Of a DNA stretch of 64,000 nt, positions 24,872-34,669 are shown piece after piece. Both the position numbers and the translations under genes were made by a program. Source of the DNA: Rhodocyclaceae bacterium. GTDB lineage: Bacteria; Pseudomonadota; Gammaproteobacteria; Burkholderiales; Rhodocyclaceae. Where the stretch lies: NCBI GenBank assembly GCA_023383815.1, contig JAHDYG010000002.1, positions 1 to 64,000 of the forward strand, in the 5' to 3' direction. The notes under the pieces are model-generated. The model was given only the letters and a program-made list of their open reading frames with translations, was not told where the DNA came from and searched no databases. Numbering within the stretch: the first letter of the stretch is position 1; each line of letters opens with the position of its first letter.

Positions 24872-26751
24872 TCATCAGATTGCCGGCAAACTGGCGCTCA
24901 CTGGCTGTCATCGCATTCGATCTGGCAGCGGTCGCGGTAGCGTGGTTCAGTGCCTTCCTGTTCCGTTTCAACGGCCAGATCCCCGTCGAATACCTGGCGC
25001 TTGCGTGGGGCGGAATCGCGATCCTGTTGCCGGTCCAGGCCCTGATCTTCAGGGTTTCCGGCCTGTACCGGGGGATCTGGGTGTTCGCAAGTCTCCCGGA
25101 CCTGCTGCGGATCGTGCGCGCCGTCGTGCTCAGTACCGTCGCGGTGGCGGTTGGGGCGGTGCTGCTGTCGCCGGAGCCAGCGCTTCCGCGCATGGTCTGG
25201 CTGGCTTATCCCCTGTTGCTGATCACGATCATGGGCGGCGGGCGGGCGGCCTACCGTGTATACCGTGAGCATCGCGAGTTCGGTGCGTTGCGGGGTGTGG
25301 GCAGGCCGGTCATCGTGCTGGGGGCGGGGCGTGAGGCCGTCAACCTGGTCGAGGAGCTGGCCCGGTCACCTGACTGGAACGTCGTGGGTCTGCTCGACGA
25401 CGATTCTTCGAAGCGCCACCGGGAGATCTTCGGGGTTCGCGTACTGGGGCCGCAGAGCGAGATCGGCAAGTGGGCGGAGATCCTCAAGGTCCGGCACGCG
25501 ATCATCGCGATGCCGGATGCAAGCCCGGCACGTCACAGGGCGATGGCCAACCTGTGCATTCAGGCAGGTGTGCGGGCGTTCACGCTGCCCGCCATCGGTC
25601 AGTTGATCGCCAATCACGATGCGGTTTCGCAGTTGCGCCGGCTGCGGGTCGAGGATCTGCTCGGGCGCGACCCGGTCGCGATCGATACGCCGCAGGTGCG
25701 CGAGATGCTGGCCGGTCGCGTGGCGATGGTCACCGGCGCAGGCGGGTCGATCGGCGCGGAACTGTGCCGTCAGATTGCGCGCTTCGGACCGGCCCAGATC
25801 GTCGCATTCGAGTTGAGCGAGTTTGCGCTGTACACACTGCGGGAGGAGTTCAGCGAGTTCTTCCCGGAGATCGACCTGATTCCCGTTGCAGGAGACGTCA
25901 AGGACCGGCGCCGGGTCAGCGAGGTCCTGGAGCGCCACGTTCCGGCCGTGGTCTTCCATGCCGCGGCCTACAAGCATGTGCCCCTGATGGAAGAGCACAA
26001 TGCCTGGCAGGCGGTGCGCAACAACGTGCAGGGTACGCTCGTGATTGCCCAGGCCGCGGCTGCCGCCGGGGTCGAGAAGTTCGTCCTGGTGTCGACCGAC
26101 AAGGCGGTCAATCCGACCAATGTCATGGGGGCGACCAAGCGTCTGGCCGAGATCCTGTGCCAGGAACTGCAGCGCCAGTCGGTCCGGACGCGCTTCGAGA
26201 TGGTGCGCTTCGGCAATGTGATGGGTAGTGCCGGGAGTGTGATTCCCAAGTTCCAGGCACAGATCGAACGCGGTGGTCCGGTTACCGTGACCCATCCGGA
26301 GATCACGCGATTCTTCATGGCGACCCACGAGGCGGCGCAACTCGTGCTGCAGGCTGCTGCGATGGGAGAGGGGGGCGAGATCTTCGTCCTGGACATGGGC
26401 GAACCGGTCAAGGTCGTCGATCTCGCGCGCGACATGATCCGGCTGTCCGGATATGGTGAATCCGACATTCCCATCGTCTTCACCGGTCTGCGTCCGGGCG
26501 AGAAGCTCTACGAGGAGGTGTTGTCGACCGAGGAGCAGACCCGTGCGACCCACCATGCCAAGTTGCGGGTCGCACGCGCGTTCATGCCGAACGGGTTTGC
26601 GATGGCGGAGCTTCTGCAGTGGCTCAACCAGGGGAGTACGCGCAGCGACGACGAGGTTCGCCGAGACCTTCGCCGCTGGGTTCCGGAGTATTCTCCGTAC
26701 AATCCGCCCAAGCCTATGCTCGTCAATACCGGCAAGCTCCTGGAAGCCTGA
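24868..26751 (+). CDS. WbpM/CapD-family nucleotide-sugar 4,6-dehydratase
   Basis: A 627-residue membrane enzyme. Four N-terminal helices (residues about 10-125) are followed by a CoA-binding-like Rossmann domain (VIVLGAGREAVNLVEEL) and the catalytic SDR domain with TGAGGSIGAELC. The active-site segment STDKAVNPTNVMGATKR has methionine in place of the usual SDR tyrosine, as is characteristic of WbpM-type UDP-GlcNAc C6 dehydratases. It would supply UDP-4-keto-6-deoxy-GlcNAc to the upstream epimerase/reductase and transferase. The ATG at 24868 overlaps the previous stop. Confidence 0.93.
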   Translation: MIIRLPANWRSLAVIAFDLAAVAVAWFSAFLFRFNGQIPVEYLALAWGGIAILLPVQALIFRVSGLYRGIWVFASLPDLLRIVRAVVLSTVAVAVGAVLLSPEPALPRMVWLAYPLLLITIMGGGRAAYRVYREHREFGALRGVGRPVIVLGAGREAVNLVEELARSPDWNVVGLLDDDSSKRHREIFGVRVLGPQSEIGKWAEILKVRHAIIAMPDASPARHRAMANLCIQAGVRAFTLPAIGQLIANHDAVSQLRRLRVEDLLGRDPVAIDTPQVREMLAGRVAMVTGAGGSIGAELCRQIARFGPAQIVAFELSEFALYTLREEFSEFFPEIDLIPVAGDVKDRRRVSEVLERHVPAVVFHAAAYKHVPLMEEHNAWQAVRNNVQGTLVIAQAAAAAGVEKFVLVSTDKAVNPTNVMGATKRLAEILCQELQRQSVRTRFEMVRFGNVMGSAGSVIPKFQAQIERGGPVTVTHPEITRFFMATHEAAQLVLQAAAMGEGGEIFVLDMGEPVKVVDLARDMIRLSGYGESDIPIVFTGLRPGEKLYEEVLSTEEQTRATHHAKLRVARAFMPNGFAMAELLQWLNQGSTRSDDEVRRDLRRWVPEYSPYNPPKPMLVNTGKLLEA

Positions 26752-26766
26752 GTCAGGGGCGACACC

Positions 26767-27588
26767 TTGGCCTGTTATGCCGTCGGCGACGTGCAAGGCT
26801 GTCACGACGAACTGCGTTCGCTGCTCGACCTGTGCAAGTTCGATCCGGCGGTGGACCGACTGTGGCTGGTTGGCGATCTCGTCAATCGCGGACCGGATTC
26901 CGCGGGCGTGCTGCGCTTCGTGCGCTCGCTGGGTGCGGCCGCGGTGGTCGTGCTCGGCAACCACGATCTGTATCTCGTCAAGGTCGCCAGCAGCCCGGCC
27001 GTCAGCAGAAAACGACATGACACCCTGCAGGACGTGCTCGATGCTCCGGACCGGGACGAGCTGATCGACTGGCTGCGCACGCAGCCGTTGATGCACGTCG
27101 ATGGCTCCTTTGCGCTCGTCCATGCCGGACTGCTCCCGTGCTGGTCGATCGAGCGGGCGGCTTCCCTTGCACGAGAGGTCGAAGCGGTGCTGGCGGGCCC
27201 GGACTGGCGGGATTTCATGCAGCACCTGTGGGGAAACCGGCCTGCCGCATGGCACGATGCCCTGATCGGATATGAGCGCTACCGGGTCGTCGTCAACGCG
27301 ATGACCCGCATGCGCTTCTGTTCGCTTTCCGGAAGCATGGAGTTCGACGCGAAGGGCCCTCCGGAGAGCGCTCCACCGGGCCATCTGCCGTGGTTCGAGC
27401 ACCCGGATCGGGCCAGCCGCGACGCCACGGTCGTCTTCGGGCACTGGTCGGCTCTGGGGTTCCGGCGTGGACCGGATTACCTCGCGCTCGACTCGGGGTG
27501 CGTGTGGGGAGGCACGATGACGGCCGTGCGGCTCGAAGATCGCATGGCATTTCAGGTCGCAGCGGGTAAAATGCGCCCTTGCGCCTGA
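26767..27588 (+). CDS. apaH: Symmetrical bis(5'-nucleosyl)-tetraphosphatase ApaH
   Basis: A 273-residue hydrolase that splits Ap4A into two ADP and can also decap Np4-capped RNA. The metallophosphatase motifs are clear: YAVGDVQGCHDEL at the start, LVGDLVNRGPDS, VLGNHDLYLV, and VHAGLLP. Initiation is at TTG, since ApaH normally starts right before this Gly-Asp motif and no ATG is available. It lies 15 bases after the WbpM-like gene on the same strand, probably by chance of operon layout. Confidence 0.94.
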   Translation: MACYAVGDVQGCHDELRSLLDLCKFDPAVDRLWLVGDLVNRGPDSAGVLRFVRSLGAAAVVVLGNHDLYLVKVASSPAVSRKRHDTLQDVLDAPDRDELIDWLRTQPLMHVDGSFALVHAGLLPCWSIERAASLAREVEAVLAGPDWRDFMQHLWGNRPAAWHDALIGYERYRVVVNAMTRMRFCSLSGSMEFDAKGPPESAPPGHLPWFEHPDRASRDATVVFGHWSALGFRRGPDYLALDSGCVWGGTMTAVRLEDRMAFQVAAGKMRPCA

Positions 27589-27644
27589 CGACCGGTAGCG
27601 CTGCACTCTGCGGCCGGCCTGGCGGACACTTTCGGGAGTGGGTG

Positions 27645-28583
27645 TTGAACCGCGATCTTTCTGCCTCTTGCGTAGCGATCCTGCTGGGAAGCTACAACGG
27701 TGCACGGCATTTGCAGGAACAACTGGACTCGATTGCTGAACAGAGCCATCCGGACTGGCGCCTGATTGCCTCGGACGATGGCTCGACCGACGCGACGCGC
27801 GAACTGCTCGAACGTTTTCGCGACCGAAGGCCCGGCGGTCACGTCGTCGTCCGCAGCGGACCGGGCAAGGGTTTTCTGGCGAACTTTCTCGGCATGGCGT
27901 GCGATCCCGGTGTGCAGGCCCCGTACTACGCCTTCTGTGACCAGGATGACGTATGGGAGGCCGACAAGCTTGCCCGCGCGATCGACCGGCTCAGGACGGT
28001 ACCGGCCGGTGTGCCGGCGGTCTATTGCACGCGGACTCACCTGATCGGAGAGCACGGCGAACCACTCGGATACTCGCCGTTGTTCCGGCGTGCACCGTGC
28101 TTCCGCAACGCTCTGGTGCAAAGCATTGCCGGCGGCAACACGATGGTCTTTAACGAAGCCGCGCGCGCGCTCGTGGCGACGGCCGGGGCGCAGGCCCGGG
28201 TGGCCTCGCATGACTGGTGGGTGTATCTGCTGGTGAGCGGCGCGGGCGGAACGGTGTTCTACGATTCGTGGCCGTCGGTCCGCTATCGCCAGCATGGCAG
28301 CAACCTCGTCGGTGGCAACGTCGGCTCGAAGGCGCGCCTGCGCCGCTTCGTGAAACTGCTCGAAGGGCGCTTCCGGAGCTGGAATGCGATGCACTGCCGT
28401 GCCCTGCAGGAGGTCGAGTTCCTGCTCACCCCGGAGAACCAGGAGATCTTCCGCATCTTCACGCACTCCCGAAGCGCGGGCGTCGCACGCCGGCTTGGCG
28501 GCGTGCTGCAGGCGCGCGTGTTTCGCCAGACCCCGATCGGCAACCTCGGGCTCTACGCCTCGGTCCTGATCAACAGATTCTGA
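27645..28583 (+). CDS. Family-2 glycosyltransferase (rhamnosyltransferase-like)
   Basis: A 312-residue GT-A fold transferase without membrane helices. It starts with VAILLGSYNGARHLQEQLDS, has the nucleotide-binding IASDDGSTD and FCDQDDVWE (DXD) motifs, and later SHDWWVYLLVSGAGG. Such proteins usually add rhamnose or related sugars to surface polysaccharide. The TTG at 27645 is preferred because GGGAG lies six bases before it. Its acceptor is unknown. Confidence 0.85.
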   Translation: MNRDLSASCVAILLGSYNGARHLQEQLDSIAEQSHPDWRLIASDDGSTDATRELLERFRDRRPGGHVVVRSGPGKGFLANFLGMACDPGVQAPYYAFCDQDDVWEADKLARAIDRLRTVPAGVPAVYCTRTHLIGEHGEPLGYSPLFRRAPCFRNALVQSIAGGNTMVFNEAARALVATAGAQARVASHDWWVYLLVSGAGGTVFYDSWPSVRYRQHGSNLVGGNVGSKARLRRFVKLLEGRFRSWNAMHCRALQEVEFLLTPENQEIFRIFTHSRSAGVARRLGGVLQARVFRQTPIGNLGLYASVLINRF

Positions 28584-28623
28584 GCGCACCGGTGATCCTC
28601 ACACGAAAGCATCAGGACTGGAC

Positions 28624-30357
28624 ATGAAGGACGAACCGGCAGCGGTCCGTGAAGCGCAAACGAATCCGCAGCGCAGGATGGCAGAGCGCCTGGGCGAACT
28701 ACTGGTGCGCGAGCAGCGCCTGGCGGCGCGCGATCTGGAACAGGCGCTAGCGGCGCAGGCCGAGATGGGGGGGATGCTGGGGCGGGTGTTGATTCGCCTC
28801 GGGCTGCTGTCCGAGATGGACGTCGCGCGCACACTCGCGCAGCAGCTCGGTGTGCCACTGGTCACAGCGACGGAGTTTCCAGCCGAGCCGGTGGAGGTCG
28901 CGCGCTTGCGCCCGGACTATCTGCTGGCCCACGCGATTCTGCCGTTGCGCATCGACGGGCCGCGCCTCCGGGTTGCGATGGCCGTCCCGCAGGATGCCTT
29001 CCTGCTCCGTGCGATCGAGCTTGCGACCGGCTTGCAGGTGGTGCCCGCGCTTGCACTGGAGAGCGAGCTGCAGGCTGGTCTGGAACGTTTGTATGTCGAA
29101 CAGGAGGCGATCGAGGAAGAGGACGGAGCGCACTCCGGTTCGGGTGGTGGCGACGGCGGCGAGTTCGTCGAGCACCTCAAGGATCTCGCCTCCGAGGCAC
29201 CCGTCATCCGCATGGTCAACCAGATCATCGGTCGCGTGATCGATCTGCGGGCCTCCGATATCCATATCGAACCCTTCGAGGACGGCCTGCACATCCGCTA
29301 CCGGGTCGATGGCGTGCTGCAGGATGCCGAGCTGGCCGACGGCGCACTGGCTGCCGCGGTCACCTCGCGCATCAAGCTGCTCGCCCACCTCAACATCGCC
29401 GAGCGCCGCCTGCCGCAGGACGGGCGCATCAAGACGCGCGTCAAGGGACACGAACTCGATCTGCGGGTGTCGACGCTCCCCACCGTGTACGGCGAGAGCG
29501 TCGTGATGCGCGTGCTCGATCGCGCCAGTATCCGGCTGAACCTCGAAGACATGGGGTTTTCGTCCGACACACTGGAACGCTACCGGACGCTGCTCGAACG
29601 CCCGCATGGCATCCTGCTGGTGACCGGCCCGACCGGTTCGGGCAAGACCACCACGCTCTATGCCTCGCTCGCCAAGCTCGATGCGACCGCACTCAAGATC
29701 CTGACGGTCGAGGATCCGGTCGAGTATCAACTCGGCGGTGTGAACCAGGTCCAGGTCCAGCCCCAGATCGGGCTCAGCTTCGCCCATGCGCTGCGCTCGA
29801 TCCTGCGCCAGGATCCCGACATCATCATGATCGGCGAGATGCGCGATACCGAAACCGCGCAGATCGCGGTCCAGTCCGCGCTGACCGGCCATCTCGTTCT
29901 GTCGACGCTGCACACCAACACCGCCGCGGCGGCGATCGTGCGGCTCGAAGACATGGGGGTCGAGCGCTACCTCATCACCTCAACGATCAACGGCGTGCTG
30001 GCGCAGCGCCTGGTGCGCAAGCTGTGCCCGCACTGCCGCAAGCCGATCGAACTGCCCGAAGCGAGCCTCGAACGCAGCGGACTCGACCGCTTCCTGCCCG
30101 AAGGCGTACGCACCGTCCACGCTGCGGCCGGATGTCCGGAGTGCAAGCACACCGGCTATCTGGGACGAACCTCGGTGCATGAACTGTTCGTGATGGATGA
30201 TGCCGCGCACGAGGCGATCCTCTCGGGCGCGGATGCCACGACGCTTCACGCGGTCGCGCGTCGCTCCGGAATGCTGTCCCTCTACGAGGACGGATTGCGC
30301 AAGGTGGCGGCCGGCGTCACCTCGCTCGAAGAAGTCATGCGGGTGACCCAGGGGTGA
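28624..30357 (+). CDS. gspE: Type II secretion ATPase GspE (XpsE type)
   Basis: Cytoplasmic hexameric ATPase, 577 residues, that drives the pseudopilus. The N-terminal GspE_N domain (about 20-150) docks to GspL. The core has Walker A GPTGSGKTTTLYASL near residue 335, the Asp box TVEDPVEYQLGGVNQVQV, Walker B PDIIMIGEMRD and the His box LSTLHTNTA. A tetracysteine zinc site follows (CPHCRK...CPECKHTG). First gene of a complete E-F-G-H-I-J-K-L-M-N-D operon. Confidence 0.95.
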   Translation: MKDEPAAVREAQTNPQRRMAERLGELLVREQRLAARDLEQALAAQAEMGGMLGRVLIRLGLLSEMDVARTLAQQLGVPLVTATEFPAEPVEVARLRPDYLLAHAILPLRIDGPRLRVAMAVPQDAFLLRAIELATGLQVVPALALESELQAGLERLYVEQEAIEEEDGAHSGSGGGDGGEFVEHLKDLASEAPVIRMVNQIIGRVIDLRASDIHIEPFEDGLHIRYRVDGVLQDAELADGALAAAVTSRIKLLAHLNIAERRLPQDGRIKTRVKGHELDLRVSTLPTVYGESVVMRVLDRASIRLNLEDMGFSSDTLERYRTLLERPHGILLVTGPTGSGKTTTLYASLAKLDATALKILTVEDPVEYQLGGVNQVQVQPQIGLSFAHALRSILRQDPDIIMIGEMRDTETAQIAVQSALTGHLVLSTLHTNTAAAAIVRLEDMGVERYLITSTINGVLAQRLVRKLCPHCRKPIELPEASLERSGLDRFLPEGVRTVHAAAGCPECKHTGYLGRTSVHELFVMDDAAHEAILSGADATTLHAVARRSGMLSLYEDGLRKVAAGVTSLEEVMRVTQG

Positions 30358-30363
30358 GCGACG

Positions 30364-31617
30364 GTGGCTGAATACGCCTACCGTGCTGCGACGACCGACG
30401 GCGGCTTTGTCGACGGACGGCTCAGTGCGGCCAGTCGGGAGGAGGCGCTGCGTCAGTTGCGGGGACAGGGGCTGACTCCGGTCCGTCTCGAAGAGTCCGG
30501 TGAGGAGACGGCGCAAGGTGGCGCGTGCGCGACAACCGCCGTGAAGTCGATCGCGCGGCCGCGCTTGCTGTCGCGCCCCAAGCGACCCGGATTTGCCGAG
30601 GTGCACGCGCTGACTGCCGAGCTTTCGGTGATGCTGCGCGCGGGGCTGCCGCTCGACCGCGCGCTGCGGGTGCTGATCGGCATGAGCGGCAACCCGGCGG
30701 TGGTCGCCGTCATCGAGGATCTTCTGAAATCCGTCAAGGCAGGCAAGGGGCTGAGCCAGGCATTGGCCGCGCATCAGCCGCTGTTCGGTGACTTCTACAT
30801 CAGCATGGTGCGCTCGGGCGAGGCGGGCGGGCAGCTTGCTGCGGTGCTGGCGCAACTGGCCGAGCATCTGGAGCGCGTCAAGGCCCTGCGCGAGAGCGTG
30901 ATCTCGGCCCTCATCTATCCAGCAATCCTCGTCGTGGTTGCAGCGCTCTCGGTGATCCTGCTGCTCGGCTTCGTGGTGCCCCAGTTCGAAACCCTGTTCG
31001 ACGACCTCGGCGACGGCCTGCCGCTGCCGACGCGCATCATCGTCTCGGCCGGGCATCTCGTCGCGGACTGGGGCTGGCTGCTGGCCCTGCTCGCAGTCGC
31101 TGCGGTGCTGCTCGCGCGGCGCTGGCTCGCCAGCCCGGGCGGGCGGTTGCGGCGGGATGACTGGCTGCTGCGCACGCCGGTGCTCGGCACGATTGCACGC
31201 AAGTACGAGATCACACGCTTTGCGCGCAGCATGGGGACGCTCCTCGGAAACGGCGTGCCGATCGTCACGGCCCTGCGCATTGCCTCCGACACGATGGGTA
31301 ACCAGTGCCTGCGCAGCGCGATCGACAGCGTCGCACCGGCGATCAAGCAGGGGGGGCGGATGGCCGACGCACTCGAACGTTCGGGGCTCTTCACGCTGCT
31401 CGCGCTCAACATGGTGCGCCTCGGTGAGGAAACCGGGCGCCTCGATGCAATGCTGCTCGAAGTCGCCCGCGTGCACGACGCCGAGGTCCAGGCGGGCGTG
31501 AAACGCGCCCTGACCCTGGTCGAGCCGGCATTGATCCTGACGCTGGGGGTCGTGATCGCGGCCATCATCGTCTCCATCCTCATGGGCATCCTGTCGGTGA
31601 ACGAGCTGGCGCTATGA
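30364..31617 (+). CDS. gspF: Type II secretion inner-membrane platform protein GspF
   Basis: A 417-residue PilC/GspF protein with two repeated cytoplasmic helical domains and three membrane helices (about 190-215, 240-260, 385-410). The N-terminus AEYAYRAATTDGGFVDGRLS is the typical beta-rich start. Motifs include HALTAELSVMLRAGLPLDRAL and its repeat ARSMGTLLGNGVPIVTALR. GTG start, six bases after gspE. It anchors the ATPase and the pseudopilus base. Confidence 0.94.
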   Translation: MAEYAYRAATTDGGFVDGRLSAASREEALRQLRGQGLTPVRLEESGEETAQGGACATTAVKSIARPRLLSRPKRPGFAEVHALTAELSVMLRAGLPLDRALRVLIGMSGNPAVVAVIEDLLKSVKAGKGLSQALAAHQPLFGDFYISMVRSGEAGGQLAAVLAQLAEHLERVKALRESVISALIYPAILVVVAALSVILLLGFVVPQFETLFDDLGDGLPLPTRIIVSAGHLVADWGWLLALLAVAAVLLARRWLASPGGRLRRDDWLLRTPVLGTIARKYEITRFARSMGTLLGNGVPIVTALRIASDTMGNQCLRSAIDSVAPAIKQGGRMADALERSGLFTLLALNMVRLGEETGRLDAMLLEVARVHDAEVQAGVKRALTLVEPALILTLGVVIAAIIVSILMGILSVNELAL

Positions 31618-31741
31618 GGGCGTGCTGCAGCGCGAGGCCAGAGCAGGGTTACGAATTGATTCGAACCAAGTTCCGTCAAGCGGCTAGAATTTCCCGCTTT
31701 GAACTTTCGGCGCCCACAGGGCGAACACAGGTAGACGCAAC

Positions 31742-32182
31742 ATGACCAGGCATCTTCGCGCAAGCACTCATCGCCGTCCCGGCGCCGGATTCACGCTCAT
31801 CGAACTGCTGGTGGTCCTTGCCATCCTCGGCCTGCTCGCCGGGCTGGTCGGGCCGCGGGTCCTCAACCAGCTCGGTGGCGCGAAGAGCAAGACCGTGGCC
31901 GTACAGATCAAGGATCTGGAAAGCGCTGCCGAGCTCTTCCGGCTCGACGTCGGGCGCTTCCCGAGCAACCAGGAGGGGCTCGAAGCGCTCGTGACCAAGC
32001 CCGCCACGGCCAATGGCTGGAACGGACCCTACCTGCGCAAGGGACTGCCCGCCGACCCTTGGGGCAACCCCTACCGCTACGCCAACCCCGGCAAGCGGGG
32101 CGATGTCGATATCTACTCGTTTGGCGCCGACAATGCTCCGGGCGGTGACGGCGAGAATGCGGATATCGGCAACTGGAACTGA
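31742..32182 (+). CDS. gspG: Major type II pseudopilin GspG
   Basis: A 146-residue pseudopilin. The prepilin peptidase site is PGAG|FTLIELLVVLAILG with Glu at +5, followed by the hydrophobic helix. The C-terminal region has the major-pseudopilin calcium-binding loop (DPWGNPYRYANPGKRGDVDI and FGADNAPGGDGENADIGNW). A 124-base gap separates it from gspF; it holds no gene but contains TAGAAT at about 31686, possibly an internal promoter giving extra GspG. Confidence 0.95.
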   Translation: MTRHLRASTHRRPGAGFTLIELLVVLAILGLLAGLVGPRVLNQLGGAKSKTVAVQIKDLESAAELFRLDVGRFPSNQEGLEALVTKPATANGWNGPYLRKGLPADPWGNPYRYANPGKRGDVDIYSFGADNAPGGDGENADIGNWN

Positions 32183-32183
32183 C

Positions 32184-32690
32184 ATGCCGGGCTGTGTCGA
32201 CCAGCGCTTCCTGAGCGAGCGTTCGTCGGCGCAAAAGCTCGCCGGATTTACCCTGGTTGAGCTGGTGGTCGTGCTTGCGATGGCCGCAGGCCTGTTGGCG
32301 ATTGCGCCAGGCTTACTCAGCAAGGGCGTCGACGCGATGGCCTATCGGGCGCTGGTGCGGGAGATCGTTACCGATCTGCGCGCAACGAGAGACCATGCGC
32401 TGCGCACAGGGATCGAGGCGCGCTTTTTCGTCGACCTCCCCTCCCGAAAACTCTCGGCGGGCAGGCGAACCATTCGTGTCGCGGACTCACTCGTGGTCGA
32501 CGCGGTCCTGGCCGCATCTGAGCTCACCGCTCCGGGAGTGGGGGCCATCGTTTTCTATCCCGATGGCAGTTCCACTGGAGGGACGATTCGCGTGTTGAGA
32601 AGGGATACGGGTCAGGGCGTCCTGTTGCGAGTGGACTGGCTTCTTGGCAGGGTGAGCCAGCAACAGTCCGATGATGCGACCGCCTCCTAG
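32184..32690 (+). CDS. gspH: Minor type II pseudopilin GspH
   Basis: A 168-residue minor pseudopilin with cleavage site KLAG|FTLVELVVVLAM after a leader of about 20 residues, then a GspH-like beta domain (RATRDHALRTGIEARFFVDL). The ATG at 32184 lies one base after the gspG stop. GspH helps initiate or stabilise the pseudopilus tip. Confidence 0.9.
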   Translation: MPGCVDQRFLSERSSAQKLAGFTLVELVVVLAMAAGLLAIAPGLLSKGVDAMAYRALVREIVTDLRATRDHALRTGIEARFFVDLPSRKLSAGRRTIRVADSLVVDAVLAASELTAPGVGAIVFYPDGSSTGGTIRVLRRDTGQGVLLRVDWLLGRVSQQQSDDATAS

Positions 32691-32714
32691 AGGCCGGGCA
32701 GCCTGGAGGTGCGC

Positions 32715-33122
32715 GTGACGAAGAATTCGACCCAAGGCTTCTCCCTGCTTGAAGTACTGGTGGCGCTGAGCATCATGGCACTCTCCCTCGGGGTACTGTA
32801 CCAGGCCGCCGGAGGCAGTGTTCGCAATGCAGCCCACCTGGAGCGTCATGCCTATGCCGTAGTCATGGCGGAGGGGCTCCTTGCACGTACCCAGGCAACT
32901 CCCCCAGAAGGGATTTCGGCTTCTGCGGAAACGCCGGATGGATTCCGCTGGAGCCTGATTTCGACCCCGTACGCTGGCCGTGTCGGCGCGAGGGATTCGG
33001 CTGAAGGTTGGCCTTTTCATGGACTCAGGGCTGAAGTCGTCTGGGAGAGCCTTGGGCGTGAACATCGGGTGACGCTGGAGACGGTCGTGCCGGTCCTCGA
33101 TCAAACGAAGGTATCCCGGTGA
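32715..33122 (+). CDS. gspI: Minor type II pseudopilin GspI
   Basis: A 135-residue minor pseudopilin. Short leader, then TQG|FSLLEVLVALSIMALS with Glu at +5, and the family-typical YAVVMAEGLLART. GTG at 32715 is preferred over GTG 32709 because GGAGG ends five bases before it. GspI with J and K forms the tip complex. Its stop overlaps gspJ. Confidence 0.9.
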   Translation: MTKNSTQGFSLLEVLVALSIMALSLGVLYQAAGGSVRNAAHLERHAYAVVMAEGLLARTQATPPEGISASAETPDGFRWSLISTPYAGRVGARDSAEGWPFHGLRAEVVWESLGREHRVTLETVVPVLDQTKVSR

Positions 33123-33733
33123 TCACACGCGAACAGCAAGGGTTTACCTTGGTGGAAATCGTCGTTGCGCTTTCGCTTGTCACCCTGATCATGCTCGGCT
33201 TGCTGGGCGCGCTGCGGACCCTGGGGAATACGAGCACCGCTGTGAGCGCAGTTTCGGATCGTTCTTCCGACATGCTGTTGATCAACGGGTTTCTCCGCAG
33301 GGCACTCTCGGGGGCACGCAATCTTCCTTACCGACAGGAAGGCCAGGACGATCTGCAGGTCTTTCATTTTCAGGGAGATGCGCAGCGACTGAGATGGGTC
33401 GGCAACTTCCCGGCTCGACATGGCCTGCCCGGCATGCATTTCTTCGAACTGCAGGTTGAGGGTCGTGAGCCGGAAGGCACGCTCGTGCTTCGCTACCTCC
33501 CCTATACCGGAGCAGCCCAGACACCTGACTGGACTGCTGCAAAGACGCACACGCTCTTGAAAGGCGTTGCTGGGCTCGAGCTTGCGTACCAGGCGAATGA
33601 CTCCCCTGGGGTCTGGCGGTCGCGCTGGCCCATCGACGAGACATCCGTCGCACTGCCTGCGCGGGTAAGGATTCATCTGACGGCTGGCGGCCGATACTGG
33701 CCGGAGCTCATCTATGCCTTCAGTCCGATCTAG
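33119..33733 (+). CDS. gspJ: Minor type II pseudopilin GspJ
   Basis: A 204-residue pseudopilin with leader MITREQQG|FTLVEIVVALSLVTLI and a long beta-rich C-terminal domain (LRWVGNFPARHGLPGMHFFE, LVLRYLPY). GTG start overlapping the gspI stop; its 3' end overlaps gspK by 20 bases. Confidence 0.9.
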   Translation: MITREQQGFTLVEIVVALSLVTLIMLGLLGALRTLGNTSTAVSAVSDRSSDMLLINGFLRRALSGARNLPYRQEGQDDLQVFHFQGDAQRLRWVGNFPARHGLPGMHFFELQVEGREPEGTLVLRYLPYTGAAQTPDWTAAKTHTLLKGVAGLELAYQANDSPGVWRSRWPIDETSVALPARVRIHLTAGGRYWPELIYAFSPI

Positions 33734-34661
33734 GGGCGCCGCGACACACCATCCCAAACGGCTCCGGGGCGTCGCGCTCGTAGCCGTGTTGTGGATGATC
33801 GTGATCCTGGCGATCCTGGTCGTGGGCACACTGCATTCGGTCCGTGTCGATTCCAGAATGGCAGCCTCGGCGCTCGAAGCTGCGCGCGCCCGGTCCGTGC
33901 TGGATGGCGCGCTTCGCCTTGCAGCGGCCGAAATCGCGCTAGCACGCGTACGCCCGGTGGCTCCGTATTCCATCGAATACCAGTTTGCCGGTTCTTCCGT
34001 GCGTGTCGATGTCGTGCGGGAAAGTGGTTACATCAGCGTGAACAGCGCGCCTGAATCCTTGTTGCGTGACTTGTTCATGTTCGGAGCAGGCTTGCCCGAG
34101 AACGAGGCGGTAGGTCTGGCGCAGCGCGTGATCGACTGGCGGGATCCCGATCACACGAAGCATCCCGACGGAGCAGAGATCGGCGACTACAGGGCTGCCG
34201 GGCTGGTCAATATTCCGCGCAACGAGGACTTCCTGCACCCGGATGATCTCGGGCAAGTACTTGGAATGACCCCGGCAGTTCACGCTAATATCCGCGACTT
34301 GATCAGCGTTGGCCGGGGAGGTGGCGCCGGTACGGTGAATCCGCTGACGGCCCCGCTGGAGGTCCTGAATGTGCTCGCACGTGGTGACCGGGCGATTGTC
34401 GACCGCGTCCGCGCCGCACGGGATTCGGGTGAGGAGTCGATCGTGGAACTCTCAGGGTTCAACCCGCGCCATGCCAGCGAGTGGTTCGGAAATCAGTTTC
34501 GACTGCGTGCGGTGCTTCGGTCGGCGGATCGATCCGACTGGGTGCGCACAGCATCGCTCTCGCTGGAGCCGGCCGATAGCGCCGCGTTGAACGCGGTGCC
34601 GTGGCAGTGGTTGCATGCGGATCCGGCCGTACGGATCCCGTCGACCGAACCAGGGAATTGA
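33714..34661 (+). CDS. gspK: Minor type II pseudopilin GspK
   Basis: A 315-residue tip pseudopilin. The leader ends in RLRG|VALVAVLWMIVILAIL, which lacks the Glu at +5, a known special trait of GspK. The large inserted domain includes SGYISVNSAPESLLRDLF and VIDWRDPDHTKHPDGAE, which belongs to the helical region seen in GspK. It caps the pseudopilus with GspI and GspJ. Confidence 0.92.
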   Translation: MPSVRSRGAATHHPKRLRGVALVAVLWMIVILAILVVGTLHSVRVDSRMAASALEAARARSVLDGALRLAAAEIALARVRPVAPYSIEYQFAGSSVRVDVVRESGYISVNSAPESLLRDLFMFGAGLPENEAVGLAQRVIDWRDPDHTKHPDGAEIGDYRAAGLVNIPRNEDFLHPDDLGQVLGMTPAVHANIRDLISVGRGGGAGTVNPLTAPLEVLNVLARGDRAIVDRVRAARDSGEESIVELSGFNPRHASEWFGNQFRLRAVLRSADRSDWVRTASLSLEPADSAALNAVPWQWLHADPAVRIPSTEPGN

Positions 34662-34669
34662 AATTTTTC